Shown here piece after piece: positions 1-7,689 of a DNA stretch of 64,000 bases. The DNA is from Variovorax boronicumulans. GTDB taxonomy: Bacteria > Pseudomonadota > Gammaproteobacteria > Burkholderiales > Burkholderiaceae_C. Each line of letters opens with the position of its first letter. The first letter of the stretch is position 1. The stretch spans positions 434,001 through 498,000 of the forward strand of contig NZ_JAUSSG010000003.1 of the NCBI RefSeq assembly GCF_030812215.1. Reading direction: 5' to 3'. The notes beneath the pieces are model-generated. The model was not told the origin of the DNA and did no database searches. It saw only the letters and a list, made by a program, of their open reading frames with translations. A program made the position numbers and the translations under genes.

Positions 1-722
1 CGCTGCTCAGCTTTTGCTACGGGTGGTTCGTGTTGCCCGAATCGCTGCCGCCGGAGCGGCGCGCCCGCAAGTTCGACTGGTCTCACGCCAATCCGCTCGG
101 ATCGCTGCTGCTGCTCAAGCGCTATCCGCAGGTGTTCGGGTTGGCGGCGGTGATCTTCCTCGTCAACCTGGCCCAGTACGTCTACCCGAGCGTGTTCGTG
201 CTGTTTGCCGACTACCGCTACCACTGGAAGGAGGACGCCGTGGGCTGGGTGCTCGGCGCGGTGGGCGTGCTCAGCGTGCTGGTCAATGCGCTGCTGATCG
301 GGCCGGGCGTGAAGCGCTTGGGCGAACGCCGTGCGCTGCTGTTCGGCATGGGCTTTGGCGTGCTCGGCTTCGTCGTCATCGGGTTCGCCGACGCCGGCTG
401 GATGCTTCTGGCCGCGCTGCCGTTCGGCACCTTGCTGGCGTTCGCCGGGCCGGCGGCGCAGGCGCTGGTCACCCGGGAGGTCGGCGCTGGCGAGCAAGGC
501 CGAATCCAGGGCGCGCTGACGAGCCTGGTGTCAGTGGCAGGCATCGTCGGGCCGGCGATGTTTGCCGGCAGCTTCGGCTATTTCATCGGCGCGGACGCGC
601 CGGTTCACCTGCCGGGCGCGCCGTTCTTCATCGCCGCGGTGTTCCTCTGCATCGGCGCGCTGATCGCTTGGCGCTGCGCACAGCCGAAAGCGGCCGTCGC
701 GGCGGTGCCCGAGCTGACCTGA
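1..722 (+). CDS. MFS transporter, TetA/TCR-like, 3' part only
   Basis: C-terminal part (about 239 residues) of a major facilitator superfamily transporter; the start lies left of the window and the reading phase begins at base 3. About six hydrophobic helices are visible, the number expected for the C-terminal half of a 12-helix carrier. A loop near the left edge (PERRARKFDWSHANPLGS) resembles the central cytoplasmic loop of TetA-type proteins. The family is made of proton-driven exporters in the inner membrane. TetA-like carriers of this length are common in proteobacteria and most have no proven drug substrate, so resistance should not be assumed. It precedes xdhA on the same strand with a 185-bp gap and is probably not part of that operon. 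Confidence 0.85.
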   Translation, partial: LLSFCYGWFVLPESLPPERRARKFDWSHANPLGSLLLLKRYPQVFGLAAVIFLVNLAQYVYPSVFVLFADYRYHWKEDAVGWVLGAVGVLSVLVNALLIGPGVKRLGERRALLFGMGFGVLGFVVIGFADAGWMLLAALPFGTLLAFAGPAAQALVTREVGAGEQGRIQGALTSLVSVAGIVGPAMFAGSFGYFIGADAPVHLPGAPFFIAAVFLCIGALIAWRCAQPKAAVAAVPELT

Positions 723-807
723 AGAGGCGCTCCGGGCGCGCCCATGCGGCCGTGGCCCGGGAATTGCTCTCGCTTTCCAGGGTTTCCCCCTAGGTCGCAT
801 ACCCGCG

Positions 808-842
808 CCCACATACGCAATATGGCTCCCGCGGTATGTGGG
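808..842. promoter_or_regulatory. Perfect 9-bp inverted repeat upstream of xdhA
   Basis: CCCACATAC (808-816) and GTATGTGGG (834-842) are exact reverse complements separated by 17 nt, so like faces of the arms are about 2.5 helical turns apart. The repeat ends 65 bp before the xdhA start codon. It could be an operator for a regulator such as the LysR protein encoded downstream of xdhB, or a hairpin in the leader. There is no T-run, so a terminator is unlikely. Confidence 0.45.
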
Positions 843-907
843 TTGCGGCGCAAGCGACTAACGTCCAGGCTTGGCCGGAAACACCGAGCCGCCCACGAGC
901 GAAGCGC

Positions 908-2509
908 ATGAGTACAGAGTCCAACAATATCCAGCCCGTCCGTTTTTTCCATCGCGGCAAGATCGTCGACGTCAGCGGCGTGCATCCGACCCGCTCGGTG
1001 CTCGACTGGCTGCGCGAGGACGCGCACTGCACCGGCACCAAGGAAGGCTGCAACGAGGGCGACTGCGGCGCCTGCACGGTGGTGATCGGCGAGCTGGCCG
1101 CCGACGCGAATGCCCCGGGCGCCATCGGCGGCCTGCAATTGCAAACGGTCAACGCCTGCATCCAGTTCCTGCCCACGCTGCACGGCAAGGCGCTCTTCAC
1201 GGTCGAGGACCTGAAGGCACAGTGCGCCGCCCCGCCGCTGCAGGACAAGAAGCACCCCGTCCACACGCTGCACCCGGTGCAGCAGGCGATGGTCGACTGC
1301 CACGGCTCCCAGTGCGGCTTCTGCACGCCGGGCTTCGTGATGTCGCTGTGGTCCACCTACGAACACCACCAGGCCGAGGGCACGCAGCCCACGCGCCAGC
1401 AACTGGCCGACGATCTTTCGGGCAACCTCTGCCGCTGCACCGGCTACCGCCCGATCCTCGATGCGGGCCAGCGCATGTTCGACCTGCCGGCCGTGCGGCT
1501 CGACACCAAGCCCGTGGTGGCCGCGCTCACCGCGCTGCAGAACGGCGGGCAGGACCTGAACTACGCCGCGCCGCTCGGTGCCCGCATCGACCATTTCCAC
1601 GCCCCCAGGACCCTCGCCCAGCTCGCTGCGCTGCGCGAACAGAAGCCGCGTGCCCAGTTGCTGGCCGGCTCCACCGACGTCGGCCTCTGGGTCAACAAGC
1701 AGTTCCGCGACCTGGGCGACATCATCTACGTGGGCGACGTGGCCGAAATGAAGACCATCGAGACCCGGGCCGATGAGCTCTACATCGGCGCCGGCGCCTC
1801 GCTCGAATCCGCCTTCGAAGCCTTGGTGCAGCGCGTGCCCAGCCTGCAGGACGTGTGGCTTCGCTTCGCCTCGCCGCCCATCCGCCATGCCGGCACCATG
1901 GGCGGCAACGTGGCCAACGGATCGCCCATCGGCGATTCGCCGCCGGTGCTGATGTCGCTCGATGCCGAGATCGAGCTGCGCCGCGGCGATGTGGTGCGCC
2001 GCATGCCGCTGCCCGACTTCTACATCGACTACATGAAGAACCAGCTGCAGCCCGGCGAGTTCGTGCAGGGGCTGGCGATTCCGCTGGCCGCCATGCGCCG
2101 CCAGGTGCGCGCCTACAAGATCAGCAAGCGCTTCGACTGCGACATTTCGGCGCTGTGCGCGGGCTTCGCCATCGAACTCGAGGCCGGCCGCGACACGGTG
2201 AAGGCCGTGCGACTGGCCTTCGGCGGCATGGCCGCCACCGTCAAGCGCGCAGCGAACGCGGAAGCCGCGCTCGTCGGCAAGCCGTGGACGCAGGCCAGCG
2301 TCGCCACCGCCAAGCTCGCGCTGGCGCAGGACTTCAAGCCCCTGTCGGACATGCGCGCCTCGGCCGACTACCGGCTGCAGGTGGCGCAAAACCTCATCCA
2401 GCGCCTGTGGCTCGAAACCCGTACCGAAGACGCGCTTTCCCTCGAAGAAACCAGCGTCTGGAGCGTGATGCCCCATGCCCCGGCCAAAGCGCAGGCGGAA
2501 GGAGTCTGA
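908..2509 (+). CDS. xdhA: Xanthine dehydrogenase small subunit (2Fe-2S and FAD domains)
   Basis: XdhA carries electrons from the molybdenum centre in XdhB through two [2Fe-2S] clusters to FAD, which reduces NAD during oxidation of hypoxanthine and xanthine to urate in the cytoplasm. The 533-residue protein has a plant-type ferredoxin domain (Cys48, Cys53 and Cys56 in EGCNEGDCGACT), then a helical [2Fe-2S] domain with SQCGFCTPG and GNLCRCTGYRP, then an FAD-binding domain containing LLAGSTDVGLW, and the CO-dehydrogenase-type C-terminal domain. The ATG at 908 is chosen because the 24 extra residues of the longer open frame look untranslated and MSTESNN leads straight into the ferredoxin fold. 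It is followed by xdhB after 2 bp, so the two are co-transcribed. No xdhC maturation gene follows. Confidence 0.95.
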   Translation: MSTESNNIQPVRFFHRGKIVDVSGVHPTRSVLDWLREDAHCTGTKEGCNEGDCGACTVVIGELAADANAPGAIGGLQLQTVNACIQFLPTLHGKALFTVEDLKAQCAAPPLQDKKHPVHTLHPVQQAMVDCHGSQCGFCTPGFVMSLWSTYEHHQAEGTQPTRQQLADDLSGNLCRCTGYRPILDAGQRMFDLPAVRLDTKPVVAALTALQNGGQDLNYAAPLGARIDHFHAPRTLAQLAALREQKPRAQLLAGSTDVGLWVNKQFRDLGDIIYVGDVAEMKTIETRADELYIGAGASLESAFEALVQRVPSLQDVWLRFASPPIRHAGTMGGNVANGSPIGDSPPVLMSLDAEIELRRGDVVRRMPLPDFYIDYMKNQLQPGEFVQGLAIPLAAMRRQVRAYKISKRFDCDISALCAGFAIELEAGRDTVKAVRLAFGGMAATVKRAANAEAALVGKPWTQASVATAKLALAQDFKPLSDMRASADYRLQVAQNLIQRLWLETRTEDALSLEETSVWSVMPHAPAKAQAEGV

Positions 2510-2511
2510 CC

Positions 2512-4962
2512 ATGAACAAACCCATCGACGCCCGCCTGCTGCAGCCCGCCGAGGCCTTTGCCGATTACCTGAAGAACACCGCCGCGCGCATCGACCCCGC
2601 AGCCGAAGCCGTCGCGCACGACCTGGGCGCACGCGTCGGCATCAGCCGGCCGCACGAATCGGCGCACCTGCATGTGGCCGGCGAAGCGACCTACATCGAC
2701 GACATTCCCGAAATCGCCGGCACGCTGCATTGCGCGCTCGGCCTCTCGCCCGTGGCCAGCGGCCGCGTGACGGCGCTGTCGCTCGACGCGATCCGCGCGA
2801 TGCCCGGCGTGGTGACGGTGCTGACGGCCGACGACATCCCAGGCACCAACGACTGCGGCTCGATCATTCACGACGACCCGATCCTGTTGCCGGTGAACGA
2901 CGGCGGCGAGATCCGCTACCTTGGCCAGCCCGTGTTCGCGGTGATCGCCGAGACGCGCGAGGCCGCGCGCCGCGCCGCCTCGAAAGCGAAAGATGCGCTG
3001 ACCATCGAAGCGCAACCGCCTGTCATCACGCCGCAGGACGCGCATGCGCGCGGCCAGTACGTCGTGCCGCCGATGCACATCGTGCGCAGCGGCGGCAGCG
3101 CCAACGAAGGCGACGAGGCGGCCGTGCGCGCCGCCATCGCCAAGGCGCCGCATCGCCACAAGGCCACGCTCGACGTGGGCGGACAGGAGCAGTTCTATCT
3201 GGAAGGCCAGATCAGCTACGCCATTCCGAAGGAAGGCGGCGCGCTGCACATCCACTGCTCCACGCAGCACCCGAGCGAGATGCAGCACCTGGTGGCGCAT
3301 GCGCTTCATCTGCAGTCGAACGAAGTGCATGTCGAATGCCGGCGCATGGGCGGCGGCTTCGGCGGCAAGGAATCGCAGTCGGCCATCTTCGCGTGTGTGG
3401 CGGCCATCGCGGCGCGGCAACTGCAGCGCCCGGTGAAGCTGCGGCTGGACCGCGACGACGACTTCATGATCACCGGCCGGCGCCACTGCTTCTGGTACGA
3501 GTACGACGTGGGGTTCGACGACGAAGGCCGCATCCTCGGCGCGGAGATCACCATGGTCTCGCGCGCCGGCCACTCGGCCGACCTCTCGGGCCCGGTGATG
3601 ACGCGCGCGCTCTGCCACTTCGACAACGCCTACTGGCTGCCCAACGTGGCGATGCACGGCTTCTCGGGCAAGACCAACACGCAGAGCAACACCGCGTTCC
3701 GCGGCTTCGGCGGCCCGCAGGGCGCCATCGCCATCGAGAACATCATGGATTCGGTGGCGCGCGAGTTGAAGCGAGATCCGCTCGACGTGCGGCGGGTCAA
3801 CTTCTACGGCAAGGCGGAGAACAACGTCACGCCGTACCGCCAGACTGTGACCGACAACATCGTCCACGAACTCGTGGCCGAGCTGGAGGCCAGCAGCGAC
3901 TACCGCGCGCGGCGCGAGGAGATCGCGGCCTTCAACAAGAAGAGCTCGGTGCTCAAGCGGGGCCTGGCGTTGGCACCGCTGAAGTTCGGCATCTCGTTCA
4001 ATGTGAAGCACTTCAACCAGGCCGGCGCGCTGGTGCATGTGTACACCGACGGCTCGATCCTCGTGAACCACGGCGGAACCGAGATGGGGCAGGGCCTCAA
4101 CACCAAGGTGGCGCAGGTGGTGGCGCACGAGCTGGGCGTGAGCTTCGAGCGCGTGCGCGTCACCGCGACTGACACCACCAAGGTGGCGAACACCTCGGCC
4201 ACGGCCGCATCGACCGGCGCCGACCTCAACGGCAAGGCTGCGCAGGATGCGGCACGGCAGATCCGCGAGCGCCTCGCCGAGAGCGCGGCGGAGCGCCACG
4301 GCGGCAAGGCGAGCGCGGTGCGTTTCGCCAACGACAAGGTCGAGGTCAACGGCAAGTCGCTGGCCTTCAGCACCGTGGTGGGCGAGGCCTACCTCGACCG
4401 CAAGCAACTCTGGTCCGACGGCTTCTACGCCACGCCTGGACTGAGCTGGGACAAGGACAAGATGCAGGGCCGCCCGTTCTACTACTACGCCTATGGCGCG
4501 GCGGTGAGCGAAGTGGTCGTCGACACGCTCACCGGCGAATGGAAGCTGCTGCGCGCCGACATCCTGCACGACGCGGGCAAGTCGCTGAACCCGGCCGTGG
4601 ACATCGGCCAGGTCGAAGGCGCCTTCATCCAGGGCATGGGCTGGCTCACGACCGAGGAGCTGGTGTGGCATCCGCAAAGCGGCAAGCTCACCACGCACGC
4701 GCCGAGCACCTACAAGATCCCGACCGCCAACGACTGCCCGCCTGTCTTCAACGTGCGCCTGTTCGAAGGCCAGAACTTCGAGGACTCGATCCACCGCAGC
4801 AAGGCCGTGGGCGAGCCGCCGCTGCTGCTGCCGTTCTCGGTGTTCTTCGCGATCCGCGATGCGGTGTCGGCGGCCGGTGGACATCGGACCGATCCGCCGC
4901 TGAAGGCGCCCGCCACGAGCGAATCGATCCTTCGTGCCATCACCGCTGTCCAGTCCGCATAG
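2512..4962 (+). CDS. xdhB: Xanthine dehydrogenase molybdopterin-binding large subunit
   Basis: Catalytic subunit of xanthine dehydrogenase (816 residues, normal for XdhB of the two-gene bacterial type). It binds the molybdenum cofactor and hydroxylates hypoxanthine and xanthine. Visible family motifs are GGGFGGKES (cofactor contact), FRGFGGPQG (containing the arginine that positions the purine), GTEMGQGLNTK, and AVGEPPLLLPFSVF near the C-terminus, which holds the catalytic glutamate. No signal peptide is seen, so the enzyme is cytosolic. It starts 2 bp after the xdhA stop, with the xdhA-end GGAG serving as ribosome binding site. The downstream gene is a LysR regulator rather than xdhC, which in many relatives follows xdhB. 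Confidence 0.96.
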   Translation: MNKPIDARLLQPAEAFADYLKNTAARIDPAAEAVAHDLGARVGISRPHESAHLHVAGEATYIDDIPEIAGTLHCALGLSPVASGRVTALSLDAIRAMPGVVTVLTADDIPGTNDCGSIIHDDPILLPVNDGGEIRYLGQPVFAVIAETREAARRAASKAKDALTIEAQPPVITPQDAHARGQYVVPPMHIVRSGGSANEGDEAAVRAAIAKAPHRHKATLDVGGQEQFYLEGQISYAIPKEGGALHIHCSTQHPSEMQHLVAHALHLQSNEVHVECRRMGGGFGGKESQSAIFACVAAIAARQLQRPVKLRLDRDDDFMITGRRHCFWYEYDVGFDDEGRILGAEITMVSRAGHSADLSGPVMTRALCHFDNAYWLPNVAMHGFSGKTNTQSNTAFRGFGGPQGAIAIENIMDSVARELKRDPLDVRRVNFYGKAENNVTPYRQTVTDNIVHELVAELEASSDYRARREEIAAFNKKSSVLKRGLALAPLKFGISFNVKHFNQAGALVHVYTDGSILVNHGGTEMGQGLNTKVAQVVAHELGVSFERVRVTATDTTKVANTSATAASTGADLNGKAAQDAARQIRERLAESAAERHGGKASAVRFANDKVEVNGKSLAFSTVVGEAYLDRKQLWSDGFYATPGLSWDKDKMQGRPFYYYAYGAAVSEVVVDTLTGEWKLLRADILHDAGKSLNPAVDIGQVEGAFIQGMGWLTTEELVWHPQSGKLTTHAPSTYKIPTANDCPPVFNVRLFEGQNFEDSIHRSKAVGEPPLLLPFSVFFAIRDAVSAAGGHRTDPPLKAPATSESILRAITAVQSA

Positions 4963-5030
4963 TCACTCGTAGACTTTGGCGCATGTCCAAAGTCATCCCA
5001 ATGCCCTACGCCCTGATCCCCTTCGCGAAA

Positions 5031-5122
5031 CACCGCGGAACCGGCTTTGCCGGGCCGCAGGTGTTGCCCCCGGTAGGGGGTTGGCGAAGCGACACGAAGT
5101 GCGCGAAGACTGGGGGGGAGCC
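5031..5122 (+). repeat. 92-bp dispersed repeat, copy 1
   Basis: This segment matches 53127-53218 over the same 92-bp length with about 9 substitutions and no gaps. It contains three consecutive short stem-loops: CCGGC/GCCGG, CCCCC/GGGGG, and GCG-CAC/GTGCGC with one bulged A. The differences between the copies fall in loops or between stems. This copy lies between xdhB and the LysR gene, and its G-rich end is directly before the LysR start codon. Confidence 0.85.
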
Positions 5123-5124
5123 AC

Positions 5125-6114
5125 ATGCGTGACCAAGCGCTTTTCGACAAGATCGATCTCCATTTGATCCGGGTGCTTCACACCGTGTTGACCGACCGCA
5201 GCGTCTCGCGCGCCGCCATTCGCCTGGGGATGTACCAGCCGGCCGTCTCGGCGGCGCTCAAGCGCCTGCGCGAACTCTCGGGCGATCCGCTGCTGGTGCG
5301 TTCGGGCTCGGGCATGGTGCCCACCGATGCGGGGCTTCGGATGATCGAGCCCGCGGCCAGCATCCTGCGTGCGGCCGAGATGCTGTTCTCCGATGCGCGC
5401 GGCTTCGAGCCGCAGTCGGCGGCCACCACCTTCCGCATCGCGGCGAGCGACTACATGGACCCGCTCTTCCTGCCGATGCTGGTCGCGCACGTCAAGCGCG
5501 AGGCGCCGCTCTGCCAGATCGAGATCCACGCGCTCTCGCCCGACTCCGACTACCACGGGCACCTGGCGCTCGGGCAGGTCGACCTGGTGATCGGCAACTG
5601 GCGGAAGCCCCCGGAAGACCTGCACATGGCGCGGCTCTTCGGCGACGAGGTGGTGTCGCTGGTCAACCAGGACCATCCGGCGGTGCGCCGCGGCTGGGAC
5701 CTGGAGACCTGGCTCGCGGCCGAGCACATCGCGCCCACGCCCATGCACCCGGGCGGGCGCGGCATCATCGACCAGATGCTCGACGAGCTGGGCCGGCAGC
5801 GCAACATCACCGCGCGCTGCGCGCATTTCAGCCTCATTCCCGACATGGTGGCCTCGAGCCTCTTGGTGCTCACCACCGGCCGCCAGTATTGCGAGCGTTT
5901 CGCCGCGCGGCTGCCGGTGAAGATCCTCGACTGCCCGGTGGCGCTGCCGCGCCTCATGTACTACCAGCTCTGGCACGAACGCACCCATTCGTCGAGCTCG
6001 GCGCGGTGGCTCCGCGAATGCATCAAGGAGGTGGCGGCGTCGCTGCGGCCTCCGGTTTCCGCGATATCCGGCGCGGCCCGCCCATCCGCCGCCCCTGAAA
6101 CCCCGGACCCCTGA
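5125..6114 (+). CDS. LysR-family transcriptional regulator next to xdhAB
   Basis: A 329-residue LysR-type regulator. The N-terminal winged helix-turn-helix covers about residues 10-70 (SVSRAAIRLGMYQPAVSAALKRL), followed by a linker helix and a periplasmic-binding-like effector domain from about residue 95. Residues after about 305 form a Pro/Ala/Ser-rich tail that is probably unstructured. It is transcribed in the same direction as xdhAB and the purine permease that follows, so control of purine oxidation or uptake is the simplest inference; the effector is unknown. The GGGGGGAG stretch 4 nt before the ATG, which could serve as ribosome binding site, is the 3' end of the 92-bp repeat. Confidence 0.9.
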   Translation: MRDQALFDKIDLHLIRVLHTVLTDRSVSRAAIRLGMYQPAVSAALKRLRELSGDPLLVRSGSGMVPTDAGLRMIEPAASILRAAEMLFSDARGFEPQSAATTFRIAASDYMDPLFLPMLVAHVKREAPLCQIEIHALSPDSDYHGHLALGQVDLVIGNWRKPPEDLHMARLFGDEVVSLVNQDHPAVRRGWDLETWLAAEHIAPTPMHPGGRGIIDQMLDELGRQRNITARCAHFSLIPDMVASSLLVLTTGRQYCERFAARLPVKILDCPVALPRLMYYQLWHERTHSSSSARWLRECIKEVAASLRPPVSAISGAARPSAAPETPDP

Positions 6115-6189
6115 GAAACCCCCGTTCGCGCCGGCGTCGTGAGCGGGGCAACGATGAAACCGCCACTACAACAGCTGGAGACAAGCGAA

Positions 6190-7590
6190 ATGAGTACGTT
6201 GGAACAGGCGCCCAAAGGCGCCGAGCCCCACACCCCGGGGCATGTCGAGTCCGCACGTCCGCGTGCGGCTGTGGGCAGCGCAAGCGGCTCGGGTCTGCTT
6301 GAGCGCATGTTCAAGCTCAGTGCGCACAACACGACGGTGCGCACCGAGGTCATCGCGGGGCTCACCACCTTCCTCACGATGGCCTACATCATCTTCGTGA
6401 ACCCGACGATCCTCGGCGACGCGGGCATGCCCAAGGGCGCGGTCTTCGTGGCCACCTGCCTCATCGCTGCGCTGGGCACGCTGATCATGGGCCTGTACGC
6501 CAACTACCCGATCGCCATGGCGCCGGGCATGGGCCTGAACGCCTACTTCGCCTACGTGGTGGTGCTGGGCATGGGCTACACGTGGCAGGTCGCGCTGGGC
6601 GCGGTGTTCATCTCGGGGTGCCTGTTCCTCATCGTCACGGTCACCGGGTTGCGGGAGCTGTTCATTGCGGGCATACCGCAGTCGCTGCGAACGGCGATCA
6701 CGGTGGGCATCGGCATGTTCCTTGCGCTCATCGCATTGAAGAGCGCTGGCGTCGTCGCCGCATCGCCCGCCACCTTCGTCACGCTGGGCGACCTGCACTC
6801 GGCGCCGGTGGTGCTGGCCACGCTGGGCTTCCTGGTCATCGTGGCGCTGGACAAGCTCAAGGTGCGCGGCGCGATCCTCATCGGGATCCTGCTGGTGACG
6901 GTGCTGTCGTTCTTCTTCGGCGGCAACAAGTTCCATGGCGTGTTCGATGCACCGCCGTCGATCGCGCCCACCTTCATGCAGCTGGACATCCTCGGTGCTT
7001 TGAAGGGCGGCATCCTGAACGTGGTGCTGGTGTTCTTCCTGGTCGAGATGTTCGACGCCACCGGCACGCTGATGGGCGTGGCCAAGCGCGCGGGCCTCCT
7101 GGTGCCCGGCAAGATGGAGCGCATGAACAAGGCGCTCCTGGCCGACAGCGGCGCCATCTTCGCGGGCTCGCTGCTCGGCACTTCGAGCACCACGGCGTAC
7201 GTGGAAAGCGCGGCCGGCGTGCAAGCCGGCGGCCGCACCGGCCTCACGGCCGTGGTGGTGGCGGCGATGTTCCTGGCCTGCCTCATGATCTCGCCGCTCG
7301 CGGGCTCGGTGCCGGCCTACGCCACCGCGCCGGCGCTGCTCTTCGTGGGCTGCCTCATGCTGCGCGACCTGGTCGAGCTGGACTGGGAAGACACCACCGA
7401 AGTCATCCCTGCCGCCGTGACCGCGCTGGCCATGCCCTTCACCTACTCGATCGCCAACGGCCTGGCCTTCGGCTTCATCACCTACGCGGTGCTCAAGCTC
7501 TGCACCGGCCGGGCACGGGAAGTGCATGCGATGGTGTGGGTGATCGCGGCGATCTTCCTGTTCAAGTTCGCCTACATCGGCGGACACTGA
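6190..7590 (+). CDS. NCS2-family purine permease (AzgA/PbuG-like)
   Basis: A 466-residue integral membrane protein with about 12-14 hydrophobic segments. It belongs to the nucleobase:cation symporter 2 group that imports adenine, guanine or hypoxanthine with protons. Diagnostic stretches are TEVIAGLTTFLTMAYIIFVN near the start, APGMGLNAYFAY, EMFDATGTLMGVAKRAG and LLGTSSTTAYVESAAGV, all typical of the AzgA/PbuG branch rather than the xanthine/uric-acid branch. The ATG at 6190 is preferred over a GTG at 6139 because a GGAGA ribosome binding site lies 9 nt upstream and the 17 extra residues are not membrane-like. About 35 residues before the first helix are hydrophilic. Its position after xdhAB supports purine base uptake. 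Confidence 0.92.
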   Translation: MSTLEQAPKGAEPHTPGHVESARPRAAVGSASGSGLLERMFKLSAHNTTVRTEVIAGLTTFLTMAYIIFVNPTILGDAGMPKGAVFVATCLIAALGTLIMGLYANYPIAMAPGMGLNAYFAYVVVLGMGYTWQVALGAVFISGCLFLIVTVTGLRELFIAGIPQSLRTAITVGIGMFLALIALKSAGVVAASPATFVTLGDLHSAPVVLATLGFLVIVALDKLKVRGAILIGILLVTVLSFFFGGNKFHGVFDAPPSIAPTFMQLDILGALKGGILNVVLVFFLVEMFDATGTLMGVAKRAGLLVPGKMERMNKALLADSGAIFAGSLLGTSSTTAYVESAAGVQAGGRTGLTAVVVAAMFLACLMISPLAGSVPAYATAPALLFVGCLMLRDLVELDWEDTTEVIPAAVTALAMPFTYSIANGLAFGFITYAVLKLCTGRAREVHAMVWVIAAIFLFKFAYIGGH

Positions 7591-7617
7591 GCCGAGCGCC
7601 GTCGGGCGCCGATGGTT

Positions 7618-7651
7618 GCTGGGACGCTATTAAACTGATAGCTGTCCCAGC
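7618..7651. repeat. Hairpin with Comamonadaceae-type GCTATT palindrome
   Basis: Outer arms GCTGGGAC (7618-7625) and GTCCCAGC (7644-7651) enclose inner arms GCTAT (7626-7630) and ATAGC (7638-7642) around a TAAACTG loop, leaving one unpaired T. The AT-rich core resembles the palindrome at 51501-51519. It lies 38 bp before the ABC ATPase start, within the gap after the purine permease, and may terminate or attenuate transcription. Confidence 0.6.
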
Positions 7652-7689
7652 GTTGTTGCTTTGAACGAGACAAACCCACGAAACCCGGC

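Noticed and set aside
1..722. Tetracycline resistance gene
   Set aside because: The family resemblance is to TetA-type MFS carriers in general. Only the C-terminal half is visible and no tetR-like gene is present, so a resistance call is not justified.
1855..2511. 219-residue N-terminal extension of xdhB
   Set aside because: The in-frame extension overlaps xdhA in another frame and reads Arg/Ala-rich. The ATG at 2512 after GGAG gives the standard XdhB N-terminus.
605..2632. Open frame of 675 codons antisense to xdhA
   Set aside because: High GC makes antisense frames long. Its translation is Arg/His/Gly-rich without any domain, and xdhA on the other strand has complete family motifs.
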